Shown here: piece by piece, positions 52,154 through 59,206 of the stretch | Position numbering within the stretch: the stretch's first letter is position 1 | Layout: each line of letters opens with the position of its first letter | NCBI GenBank assembly: GCA_041494885.1 | Contig: JBGQBO010000005.1 | Location: forward strand, 104,218 to 168,217 | Reading direction: 5' to 3' | Length of the DNA stretch: 64,000 nt | Source of the DNA: JAIQFV01 sp041494885 | Lineage (GTDB): Bacteria > Acidobacteriota > Terriglobia > JAIQFV01 | Notes under the pieces: generated by a model | Databases searched by the model: none | The model's input: the letters and a program-made list of their open reading frames with translations, nothing else | Told to the model about the DNA's origin: nothing | Translations under genes and position numbers: made by a program

Positions 52154-52705
52154 ATGATCCCAAACGGATGTGAAAATCCATTCCTAGTATCCGATGATCT
52201 CTCGCGCCGCAGATTCTTGAAAAAGACAGCGCTGGGTTTAGTGGCCCTGAGTTTTGCGCGCGTTGCCTTCTCCAGCTTCCCTCGGGCGATCGGGGTATCT
52301 GCCACCAACGCCGGCCTTCGGTTCTTAACCCCCAAACAATTCCATGTCCTGCAAGCGATTTGCGACCGGATGGTTCCTGCGGCGGAAGGTTTGCCCGGCT
52401 CCACGGACTTAAAGGTAGCCGCTCATCTCGATGGGTTTCTCTCCACGATGGACCACGGCATCGCGGAGCAGATCGCGCAGTTGCTCGATGTGTTTGAATG
52501 GTCGCCTCTGCTGTTCGATTTCAAACCGGCGCGCTTTACCTCTCTCACCCCTGCTCAACGCGATGAGGTCCTGCGTGCCTGGGCAACGAGCCGCTTTGAG
52601 TTTCGGCGTACCGGCTTTCAAGCCCTCCGGCGGCTCTCCATGGCGGGGTACTATGGGCAGGAGGGCTCCTGGAAGGCCATTGGGTATGATGGACCGTATG
52701 GATAA
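52154..52705 (+). CDS. Gluconate 2-dehydrogenase subunit 3-like protein with Tat signal
   Basis: This 183-residue small subunit partners GMC-type membrane dehydrogenases. A twin-arginine signal SRRRFLKKTALGLVALSFA begins at residue 17. The mature domain contains the family wording FLTPKQFHVLQAICDRMVPA, LKVAAHLDGFL and FTSLTPAQRDEVLRAW..GFQALRRLSMAGYYGQEGSWKA. It should be exported folded, carrying the FAD subunit encoded at 52913 along with it. This links it to the tatA gene in this window. The N-terminal 16 residues before the Tat motif are longer than usual. Confidence 0.9.
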   Translation: MIPNGCENPFLVSDDLSRRRFLKKTALGLVALSFARVAFSSFPRAIGVSATNAGLRFLTPKQFHVLQAICDRMVPAAEGLPGSTDLKVAAHLDGFLSTMDHGIAEQIAQLLDVFEWSPLLFDFKPARFTSLTPAQRDEVLRAWATSRFEFRRTGFQALRRLSMAGYYGQEGSWKAIGYDGPYG

Positions 52706-52714
52706 TGACCCTAA

Positions 52715-52902
52715 AATCCAAATTCCAGAGTCCAAATTCCAAATAAACTCCAAATCTCAATGAACAAGCTCCAAACAACCGCACATACTGTGATTCCAAA
52801 GCAGACGATTTCCATTGGTTACTGATCGGTCGGGCTTCCTCTCTGTTTGATATCTTGGAATTTGGAATTTATTTGGAATTTGGACTTTGGATTTTGGAAT
52901 TT
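52715..52902. repeat. Imperfect inverted repeat of CCAAATTCCAAAT words between dehydrogenase genes
   Basis: Left arm about 52715-52760 (AATCCAAATTCCAGAGTCCA..) and right arm about 52854-52902 (TTGGAATTTGGAATTTATTT..) are complementary over about 45 bases with a few mismatches. They enclose about 95 bases. The pair would form a large hairpin in the polycistronic message. Confidence 0.7.
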
Positions 52903-52912
52903 GCTTAACGCT

Positions 52913-54499
52913 ATGTATCTCGATCCCCAAACTGTAAAAGATGCCTTCGCCGATTCCGCCGAAGTGTGCCTCATCGGCAGTGGCGCCGCAGGGAGTGTCC
53001 TCGCAAAGGATCTGGTCGAAGCTGGATTGAGCGTGATCGTCCTTGAAGAAGGCGGAAATTTCTCTTCAAAGGATTTCAACCAGCGCGAAGCGGACATGAT
53101 GCCGATGCTCTATCAGGAGGGCGGCGGCCGCGCCACAAAGGATCTTTCCATCACGGTGCTCCATGCCAAATGTGTGGGCGGCACCACGGTGGTGAATAAC
53201 TGCATTTGTTTTCGCACCCCCGAGAATGTGCTGGCTCATTGGCAGCGAGAGTTTGGCATCGATCAGATTGACTCGCGATCCCTGGAGCCCCACTTCGAGC
53301 GCGTCGAAAGAGCGATGTCGGTGAGTCAGATCCAGGACTATGAGATCAACGACAACAATCGCAAGCTGCAGCAGGGAGCTGAGAAACTCGGATGGAAGCG
53401 TGGCATCATCCACCACAACCGTGTCAACTGTTCCCAGTGTGGGTGCTGCATGCTGGGTTGTCCTTTTGATGCCAAGCGGAATTCCATGACGGTGTGGATC
53501 CCGCAGGCCTCTGCGCTCGGCGCACGCATTTACCCGCAATTCCGGGTGGAGAGAATTCACGCGGCCGGAATAGGACGTGGCCGGGTTTCTTCCGTGACGG
53601 GAACCGTCGTCGAAAACCCCCGGTTGCCACAGTCGGTGCATCCTTCGATCTACCTGGAAGGCAGAAATGCCCGGGAAACGGGACAACCGCGGCATTTCAC
53701 CATCCATGCCAAGCTGTTCATCGTGGCGGGAGGCGCCGTCAATTCACCTCAGCTTCTCTTGAACAGCCGCGTCGCGAACTCCAACGGCCTAGTCGGGAAG
53801 AACCTGGCTCTTCATCCCTTGTTTGCTGCCTTTGGTCTGTTTGACGAGGAACTCAAGTCATACCGCGGCATCCCTCAATCGATTTTTGTCGATCAATTCC
53901 GCAACGAAGGATTTGTGCTGGAGGGGATCTTTGCCCATCCTACGGTCGCTGCGGCCTCAATGCCTTCCTTTGGCGCGGGTCATCGATCGTTGATGCAGCA
54001 GTACTCCCACTACGCCGCGGCCTACGCGCAGGTGAAGGACGGCTCTAATGGCCGGGTGACCGCGGACCGATGGGGCCACGTGACGCTGGATTACAATATG
54101 AGTGATCACGATTTGCAGGCGGGACTCAAGGGCTTGAGCAGAATTGCGGAAGCCTTCTTTGCGGCCGGGGCCAAATCCGTAATGACAACTCACAATCCCC
54201 CCTTGATTCTCCGAAACACAGACGAGGTAAAAAAGATTTTCACTGCCCCCACGCGGGCCAGTGATCTCACCCTCTTCTCAGCACACCCGCAAGGGAGCTG
54301 CCGCATGGCGGGCGATCCGGCCCGCGGCGTGGTCGACAGTTTTTGCCGCTCTCACGACCTTCAGAATCTCTTCATTTGCGATGCGTCGGTCTTCCCTACC
54401 TCCATTGGGGTCAACCCGATGATCACCATCATGGCACTGGCCGACCGCTGTGCGGGCTACATCATCGAAAACAAAAAATCGCTATTGAGTGGTTCCTGA
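52913..54499 (+). CDS. GMC-family FAD dehydrogenase (gluconate-dehydrogenase-like large subunit)
   Basis: This protein has 528 residues from ATG 52913; upstream codons of the frame lie in repeat DNA. The FAD loop is VCLIGSGAAGSVLAKDLVEA, then VVNNCICFRTP, a Cys-rich loop NCSQCGCCMLGCPFDAKR and the C-terminal GMC motif LFICDASVFPTSIGVNPMITIMALADR. It oxidises an alcohol or sugar-type substrate in the periplasm and passes electrons on. The chain itself lacks a signal, as expected if it is exported on the Tat-signalled subunit 3. A cytochrome c subunit, usual in this complex, is not adjacent. Confidence 0.92.
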   Translation: MYLDPQTVKDAFADSAEVCLIGSGAAGSVLAKDLVEAGLSVIVLEEGGNFSSKDFNQREADMMPMLYQEGGGRATKDLSITVLHAKCVGGTTVVNNCICFRTPENVLAHWQREFGIDQIDSRSLEPHFERVERAMSVSQIQDYEINDNNRKLQQGAEKLGWKRGIIHHNRVNCSQCGCCMLGCPFDAKRNSMTVWIPQASALGARIYPQFRVERIHAAGIGRGRVSSVTGTVVENPRLPQSVHPSIYLEGRNARETGQPRHFTIHAKLFIVAGGAVNSPQLLLNSRVANSNGLVGKNLALHPLFAAFGLFDEELKSYRGIPQSIFVDQFRNEGFVLEGIFAHPTVAAASMPSFGAGHRSLMQQYSHYAAAYAQVKDGSNGRVTADRWGHVTLDYNMSDHDLQAGLKGLSRIAEAFFAAGAKSVMTTHNPPLILRNTDEVKKIFTAPTRASDLTLFSAHPQGSCRMAGDPARGVVDSFCRSHDLQNLFICDASVFPTSIGVNPMITIMALADRCAGYIIENKKSLLSGS

Positions 54500-54559
54500 T
54501 TGCAGAGGCCCACGCCCCGCATTCGCAAACCTGATCCTTCTTTGGCCATTTCACGCCAT

Positions 54560-54670
54560 TCGGGGAGAACAGCCTATCACCTATGACCCAATACCTAACA
54601 CCTGCATTCCCCCGGCACCCGACCCCTGCTCCTTCCTATCACCTATCACCTAAAACCTATCACCTAATTC
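54560..54670 (+). repeat. CCTATCACCTA-type degenerate repeat array
   Basis: Repeated words CCTATCACCTATGACCC, ATACCTAACACC, CCTATCACCTATCACCTAAA and CCTATCACCTAATTCC lie between the GMC gene and the next gene. It is a fourth type of low-complexity intergenic array in this window. Confidence 0.65.
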
Positions 54671-54732
54671 CTTTGTCCCCCCTCACATCTTCGTGTTAAA
54701 AAGGCCATCATCAAATCGCAAGGGAGATCGCC

Positions 54733-55953
54733 ATGAAAATTCTGGTGCTCGGCGCAGGGCTGATGGGAACAGCAGCGGCGTGGGATCTGACTCGCTCGCA
54801 GGGCGTGGATCAAGTGGGGATTGCCGATGCCGATGGCCCGGCACTTGCCAAAGCGGCAAAGCGGATTGGAAAAAGTAGGGTTTCAACGCATCGGCTGGAT
54901 ATCACTCATTGGCCAAAAGTCACCTCCCTGATGCGCCGTTACGACGCCGTGATTGGAGCGGTTTCCTATCGTTACAATTTCCGCCTGGCACAAAGTGCCG
55001 TGCGAGCGGGATGTCATTTCTGCGATTTAGGCGGGAATGATCGCATTGTGGAGCAGGAGTTTTCGCTCGATGCGGCGGCGCGGAAGAAGAAGGTCCGGAT
55101 CGTTCCCGATTGCGGTCTTGCCCCTGGCATGGTGTCAACCGTCGTCGCCGAGGGGCTTCGGCATTTTACTCGCGTCGATTCCATCCAAATTCGAGTCGGC
55201 GGCCTCCCGTTGTGCCCCAGGCCCCCCCTCGACTACCAACTCGTTTTTTCGGTGGGCGGCCTCATCAATGAATATGTCGAACCGGCGCGGATCCTGGAGA
55301 ATGGGAAGATCGAATTCGTAGAGCCGATGACGGGTCTCGAGACCCTGGTATTTCCGCCCCCTTTTGGAAACCTGGAAGCTTTTTACACCTCGGGCGGGGG
55401 TTCGACATTGCCCCTCACTTTGAAGGGCCGGGTCCGCGAACTCAATTACAAGACTATCCGCTACCCGGGCCACTGCGAAAAATTCAAGACCCTGATCGAC
55501 CTGGGACTGACCTCAAGTAAATCCATCCGGATCGAAGACCGGAATATCGTTCCCAGAAAAATTGTAGAAAGCCTGCTCGTTGAACGACTCCCCTCCGGAG
55601 AACCCGATTGCGTTTTGATTCGGGTGACCTTGCGGGGAACACCGATTCGACCGACTGCACCGAGCAGCGGGAGTAAGACACGGGCGACCCGATCAGCCCC
55701 TCATTTGCGGGAGCTGTCCTACCAACTTATCGACTACTTCGATTCCAGGACGAAGCTAAGTGCCATGATGCGCACCACCGCATTCCCCGTGTCCATCGTC
55801 GCCCAAATGCTGTGCCGCGGCGATGTCAACAACAACCGCTATGGCGTCCTGCGACAGGAGATCTCGCTGCCTCCGGAGGTTTTTCTCAATGAACTCAAGG
55901 CGCGGGGGATTTGTTTTGAGCGACTCCCCTCGCGCTCGATTTCAATGGATTAG
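54733..55953 (+). CDS. Saccharopine dehydrogenase-like oxidoreductase
   Basis: This 406-residue NAD(P)-binding protein has the Rossmann loop ILVLGAGLMGTAAAWDL and SYRYNFRLAQSAVRAGCHFCDLGG, which is the usual saccharopine-dehydrogenase (Lys9/carboxynorspermidine-type) N-terminus. The middle DCGLAPGMVSTVVAEGLRHF and GLPLCPRPPLDYQLVFSVGG continue the family pattern, as does the late SIVAQMLCRGD. It may act in lysine or polyamine-type metabolism. No pathway partner lies nearby. RBS AGGGAG lies upstream of ATG 54733. Confidence 0.88.
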   Translation: MKILVLGAGLMGTAAAWDLTRSQGVDQVGIADADGPALAKAAKRIGKSRVSTHRLDITHWPKVTSLMRRYDAVIGAVSYRYNFRLAQSAVRAGCHFCDLGGNDRIVEQEFSLDAAARKKKVRIVPDCGLAPGMVSTVVAEGLRHFTRVDSIQIRVGGLPLCPRPPLDYQLVFSVGGLINEYVEPARILENGKIEFVEPMTGLETLVFPPPFGNLEAFYTSGGGSTLPLTLKGRVRELNYKTIRYPGHCEKFKTLIDLGLTSSKSIRIEDRNIVPRKIVESLLVERLPSGEPDCVLIRVTLRGTPIRPTAPSSGSKTRATRSAPHLRELSYQLIDYFDSRTKLSAMMRTTAFPVSIVAQMLCRGDVNNNRYGVLRQEISLPPEVFLNELKARGICFERLPSRSISMD

Positions 55954-56037
55954 CCGTCCGATGCGCTAATTTTGACATCCTCCCCGATCAGTCCCGTCGG
56001 ATTAATGGTAGGATTAATTCTGTGATACACTTCCGAT

Positions 56038-56259
56038 GTGAGAAAAGCTATGAGAACTCAGCCAACACTCCAAGAACTAATCGAAGCGGCTTGCACACTC
56101 TCCCAAGAAGAGAGACAACGCCTCCTACTCGCTCTGAATCAACAGCCTCCGTTACGACAACGTCGGGTGAAAGAGCTCAGGGGCCGAGGGAAGGAAGTGT
56201 GGCAGAACCGTGATGCGCAAGAGTACATCGACGCGGAGCGCGATGCGTGGAAAAGCTGA
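56038..56259 (+). CDS. Antitoxin-like protein of a PIN-type toxin-antitoxin pair
   Basis: A 73-residue charged helical protein (TLQELIEAACTLSQEERQRL .. RGKEVWQNRDAQEYIDAERD) overlaps the PIN gene by 13 bases, the usual antitoxin-toxin arrangement. GTG 56038 or ATG 56050 may be the start. The N-terminal part would dimerise and bind DNA; the C-terminal YIDAERDAW part may wrap the toxin. With the toxin truncated it may be an orphan. Confidence 0.65.
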   Translation: MRKAMRTQPTLQELIEAACTLSQEERQRLLLALNQQPPLRQRRVKELRGRGKEVWQNRDAQEYIDAERDAWKS

Positions 56260-56468
56260 CCTCCCTTGTCGCGAACAAATTGGTCGCATTCGACAGCGCC
56301 CCGCTCATTTATTACATCGAAGAAAATCCTAAATACTTACCAGTAGCCGACGAACTCTTTGACTCCATTGACCAGGGTCTCACCCACGGCATCACGAGTG
56401 TTCTGACACTACTCGAAGTGCTGGTTCTTCCGCTGCGGACCGACCATGGCGAGCTTGCCGAAGAGTGA
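56247..56468 (+). pseudogene. PIN-domain toxin, truncated
   Basis: Only the first ~73 residues of a PIN nuclease remain (VAFDSAPLIYYIEENPKYLP with the first active-site Asp, then VLTLLEVLVLPLRTDHGELA with the next acidic residue) before a TGA. A full PIN domain has about 130 residues and needs two more acidic residues from the missing half. The stop lies 33 bases before the 200-bp miniature element at 56502, so damage by frameshift plus insertion is likely. Confidence 0.75.
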
Positions 56469-56501
56469 CCCTTTGGTTTCGCCAAACAGCTTGCTGAGGG
56501 C

Positions 56502-56701
56502 GAGAAATTATAGTGACGAAGGACAGAACCTCGCCAACTCATCTGCTCGGGTAGCCGTGATCCGCCCGCTCTTTGGCGGATCACGGGCCCTTGCGACCGG
56601 CGGGGAAAAGCCCGCGATCCCGAAGAACGGGATCACGGCTACCAAAGCTCGAGCCAATCAATCTTCATGCAATACAAGCGTCGCTATACTCTGAAATCCT
56701 C
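56502..56701 (+). mobile_element. 200-bp miniature element, copy A
   Basis: A non-coding element starting GAGAAATTATAGTGAC and ending GCTATACTCTGAAATCCTC, with imperfect terminal inverted repeats. Internal hairpins are built from GGTAGCCGTGATCCGCC, TTTGGCGGATCACGG and CGGGATCACGGCTACC. A second copy of exactly the same length lies inverted at 61960-62159. No transposase is encoded and no target duplication is evident. Confidence 0.8.
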
Positions 56702-56822
56702 TGTACGCGTGAAATCTTGCCCCCAGGGTCACCGCCTCCTTGAATAAACGCGGCGTAAAGAGAACCCTATGAAGACTTTTTTTGCATAATCAGATCCGAT
56801 TTGAACGCTGGAAGGACATGTT
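56702..56822 (+). other. Short leader region of the FitA-like gene
   Basis: Nothing recognisable was found. Together with the miniature element and the tail of the PIN remnant it forms the gene-free part of 56469-56822. Confidence 0.4.
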
Positions 56823-57050
56823 ATGTCGCAAGTGCTGGTCCGAGATTTGGATCCTGCTGTTATCATGCGCCTCAAGGCGCGTGCTCGGCGGAGCGGTCGA
56901 TCCTTGCAGGCTGAACTGAAATACATCTTAGAACAGGCTGCAATGTCCAATGCTGGTCTTCGAGCCGAAGCTGAGCGGATTTCCCGGCGTTTGGCAAACC
57001 GCCGTCATACCGATAGCGCTGTCCTATTGGCTGAGGACCGCCGTCGTTGA
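56823..57050 (+). CDS. FitA-like ribbon-helix-helix antitoxin, orphan
   Basis: A 75-residue protein with the FitA wording MSQVLVRDLDPAVIMRLKAR and ARRSGRSLQAELKYILEQAA. It normally autoregulates a VapC/FitB PIN toxin gene overlapping its stop. Here the following 340 bases contain no PIN domain (the overlapping TTG frame at 57047 has none of the motifs). The antitoxin is therefore an orphan or its toxin has been lost. GGAAGGACATG lies before ATG 56823. Confidence 0.8.
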   Translation: MSQVLVRDLDPAVIMRLKARARRSGRSLQAELKYILEQAAMSNAGLRAEAERISRRLANRRHTDSAVLLAEDRRR

Positions 57051-57390
57051 ATCATTCTGGGGTTGAAATCTTTGATACGGCAAAGGGAAATGATCGGCTC
57101 TGGCCCTTACCCGGTGGAATAATCTCAGGTTCTCACTTTTCGAATCTGTGTAAAACCATTCTGACCATCTCACGTGGTCCGCGCCCCATTGGCCCCCTGC
57201 TGACGGTTATAGCGTTCAAATGCTTTTGCCTCCTGTTCAATCAGTACGTGTCTGCGCTGGTCCCGCCATGCCGGGCCGATCCTGCCCTGCGCGAGCAAAC
57301 ATCTGTGCTTAGTCCCTTGCCGGATTGCGCAACACACAGATCGGGCCCCGGATTACAAACAACGTGACAAACTAACAAAGGTTCGGGGAA
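57051..57390. other. Gene-free stretch after orphan antitoxin
   Basis: These 340 bases hold only a 106-codon TTG frame of random-looking composition (57047-57367). There are no repeats or hairpins of note. Confidence 0.5.
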
Positions 57391-58182
57391 TTGGAGTCCA
57401 CACTGACTCTCATGCATCTATGGCAACCGGCCATCATCTTTGCTGCCGCGTTTGCTGCGGGGATGGTGAATTCCGTAGCGGGCGGAGGCACCCTCATCTC
57501 CTTTCCGACGCTGGTATGGCTGGGGCGCAATCCCATTCTCGCTGACGCGACCAACGCAGTCGCGCTCTGGCCGGGATCATTTGCCGGGATGATCGGGTTT
57601 CGTCGCGAGTTGAAGGGAAGCCGCCGCTGGTTCCTCTTGCTAATTGTCCCCTCCCTGGTTGGCGGCGTTTTCGGGGCCATTCTTCTTCTGCATACTTCCT
57701 CACGGAGTTTCTCAAAGCTCGTGCCTTACCTGATCCTGCTGGCCACTCTGATCCTGGCGACCCAGGAAATGATCACACGGAGGCTGTACCGCGGCGTCAA
57801 CGAAGGGAAAAAGCCATCCCGCGGCGGGACGATTGGAGCGGTCCTGTTTCAATTTCTTGTGGGGGTATACGGGGGCTACTTTGGTGCCGGGATGGGGATT
57901 CTCATGCTGGCGGCGCTGGGGCTGCTCGGCCTGACCGATATCCATCAGATGAACGGAGTGAAAAACTTTCTGGCCTTCTCCATCAATGGAATTGCTTCCG
58001 TTTACTTTATTGCGTCTGGCGCCGTCCTCTGGACCGACGCCGTCCTGATGATGATCGGCGCCATGCTGGGCGGCTATTCCGGTGCCGGACTCGCCCGCCG
58101 CGTGGGCCGCCCCGCCGTCCGCTACTTTGTCGTTACCGTGGGATTGGTGATGACTCTCTCCATGTTGCTTTTCCGCCGTTAG
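57391..58182 (+). CDS. TSUP-family (TauE/SafE) membrane permease
   Basis: This protein of 263 residues (or 256 from ATG 57412, which I find slightly more natural because the family begins near the first helix) has about eight membrane helices. Hallmarks of the sulfite/sulfonate exporter group: VNSVAGGGTLISFPTLVWLG with ANAVALWPGSFAG, and the second repeat GVYGGYFGAGMGILMLAALG with MNGVKNFLAFSINGIA. It likely transports small sulfur-containing or organic anions. No sulfur gene is adjacent. Confidence 0.9.
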   Translation: MESTLTLMHLWQPAIIFAAAFAAGMVNSVAGGGTLISFPTLVWLGRNPILADATNAVALWPGSFAGMIGFRRELKGSRRWFLLLIVPSLVGGVFGAILLLHTSSRSFSKLVPYLILLATLILATQEMITRRLYRGVNEGKKPSRGGTIGAVLFQFLVGVYGGYFGAGMGILMLAALGLLGLTDIHQMNGVKNFLAFSINGIASVYFIASGAVLWTDAVLMMIGAMLGGYSGAGLARRVGRPAVRYFVVTVGLVMTLSMLLFRR

Positions 58183-58391
58183 AGTGCTTCAAGGAAAGAG
58201 TGGGCAATGTTCATCGATCCGGTGGAAGAGCTTGATCCCCTCGACCCAACATCCGACGTGTCGGGTTCCCGCAACTTCAGAATCTTCAATTAGACTCTTG
58301 GATGCGTGGCGCGCAAATGCGATGCGGGGAGGTGTGCGGTTGACGGATTCAAGGAGCGTCTTAAGTAAAATATAAGCATCCCGGTCGAAAT

Positions 58392-58646
58392 CTAACGATA
58401 CACATCCCGTCGGTGACCGATGTGGAGGATGAGAATCGCTTTTGTAGTATCATCAATCTCGTAGATCACACGGTAATCACTTACCCGGATTCGCCAGGCG
58501 GGGCGGCCAGTGAGTTTCAAACAACCGGTCGGTCTCGGTTCCTGGGCCAAGGATTGAATCGCCTCACATACTCGCTCAAAAGTCCCCTTTGGTAAGTCGG
58601 ATAATTCTCTCTGAGCGCGACGAAGGATGAAAAGGCTATAGCTCAT
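58392..58646 (-). CDS. RelE/ParE-family toxin
   Basis: A complete 84-residue RelE-like domain: YSLFILRRAQRELSDLPKG, then GCLKLTGRPAWRIRVSDYRV and IYEIDDTTKAILILHIGHRRDVYR. The basic C-terminal GHRRDVYR is the usual RNA-binding end of RelE enzymes that cut mRNA on the ribosome. The start overlaps the antitoxin stop by 4 bases, so the pair is one operon. It appears intact. Confidence 0.9.
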   Translation of the reverse strand: MSYSLFILRRAQRELSDLPKGTFERVCEAIQSLAQEPRPTGCLKLTGRPAWRIRVSDYRVIYEIDDTTKAILILHIGHRRDVYR

Positions 58647-58852
58647 TGACGGCTTCTTTTGATTTCCAAAACCGCCTGTTCGAATGGAATGCTTTCGTCA
58701 CCCGAGGCTTTTGCCGCGTCGTAAGCGCGAATGGATTCCAGTTCCTCTAATGCGCTGAGGAATGCCTGATAGTCTTTGATATCCAGGAAAACGCCAATGC
58801 GATTCCCTTTTTGATCCACCACGAACTTCTCATTTAAATTGATCACAGGCAT
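58643..58852 (-). CDS. RelB/Phd-like antitoxin
   Basis: A 69-residue antitoxin with the N-terminal FVVDQKGNRIGVFLDIKDYQ block (Phd/YefM-like), followed by a helical toxin-binding tail (ALEELESIRAYDAAKASGDE, AVLEIKRSRQ). It overlaps the toxin start by 4 bases. The N-terminus is short for a full DNA-binding domain, so autoregulation may need the complex. Confidence 0.85.
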   Translation of the reverse strand: MPVINLNEKFVVDQKGNRIGVFLDIKDYQAFLSALEELESIRAYDAAKASGDESIPFEQAVLEIKRSRQ

Positions 58853-58902
58853 ATCCTTTCCTCAAAAACAAAGAACGCAAGAAGGCCCAAATCTGAATCC
58901 GT

Positions 58903-59070
58903 TTATTTTATAACCATTCCCTTTTCAATTCCAATTCTATTCGAACCAGGGATGGAACCGTCACTCGGGTCAGAGCATCTTCGGGCAATCTCGCGGTTCT
59001 TCAATCCCAAACCGTACTTCAAACGTAAGATTCCTTCGTTCTTGCACAGGGACAATCTCCGTGCTGGCAT
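58903..59070 (-). pseudogene. IS21-family transposase IstA remnant
   Basis: From ATG 59070 (GAGGAG upstream) the frame reads MPARRLSLCKNEGILRLKYG and LGLKNREIARRCS. This is the N-terminal helix-turn-helix start of IS21-type IstA (family: M-P-x-R-R-L-S-M-x-K-I-x-x-V-L-R-L). After about 33 residues the similarity stops and the frame ends at 58903. No istB and no recognisable end sequence remain. It is a decayed insertion between the RelBE pair and the QueC-like gene. Confidence 0.65.
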
Positions 59071-59206
59071 GACTTGCTCCTCGAGTTGAGGAGCCGACGC
59101 TACCGACTGTTGTCCGGCGTCGCTTCGGACTCCCACCCGACTCCGCGATCTTGAACACTCCATTCGGGGGATTCCCGAAGGTCGGCAACTTCCCCTGGAA
59201 TACACA

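Noticed and set aside
57047..57367. Toxin gene partnering the FitA-like antitoxin (overlapping TTG frame)
   Set aside because: No acidic PIN residues or PIN wording, and the composition looks random.
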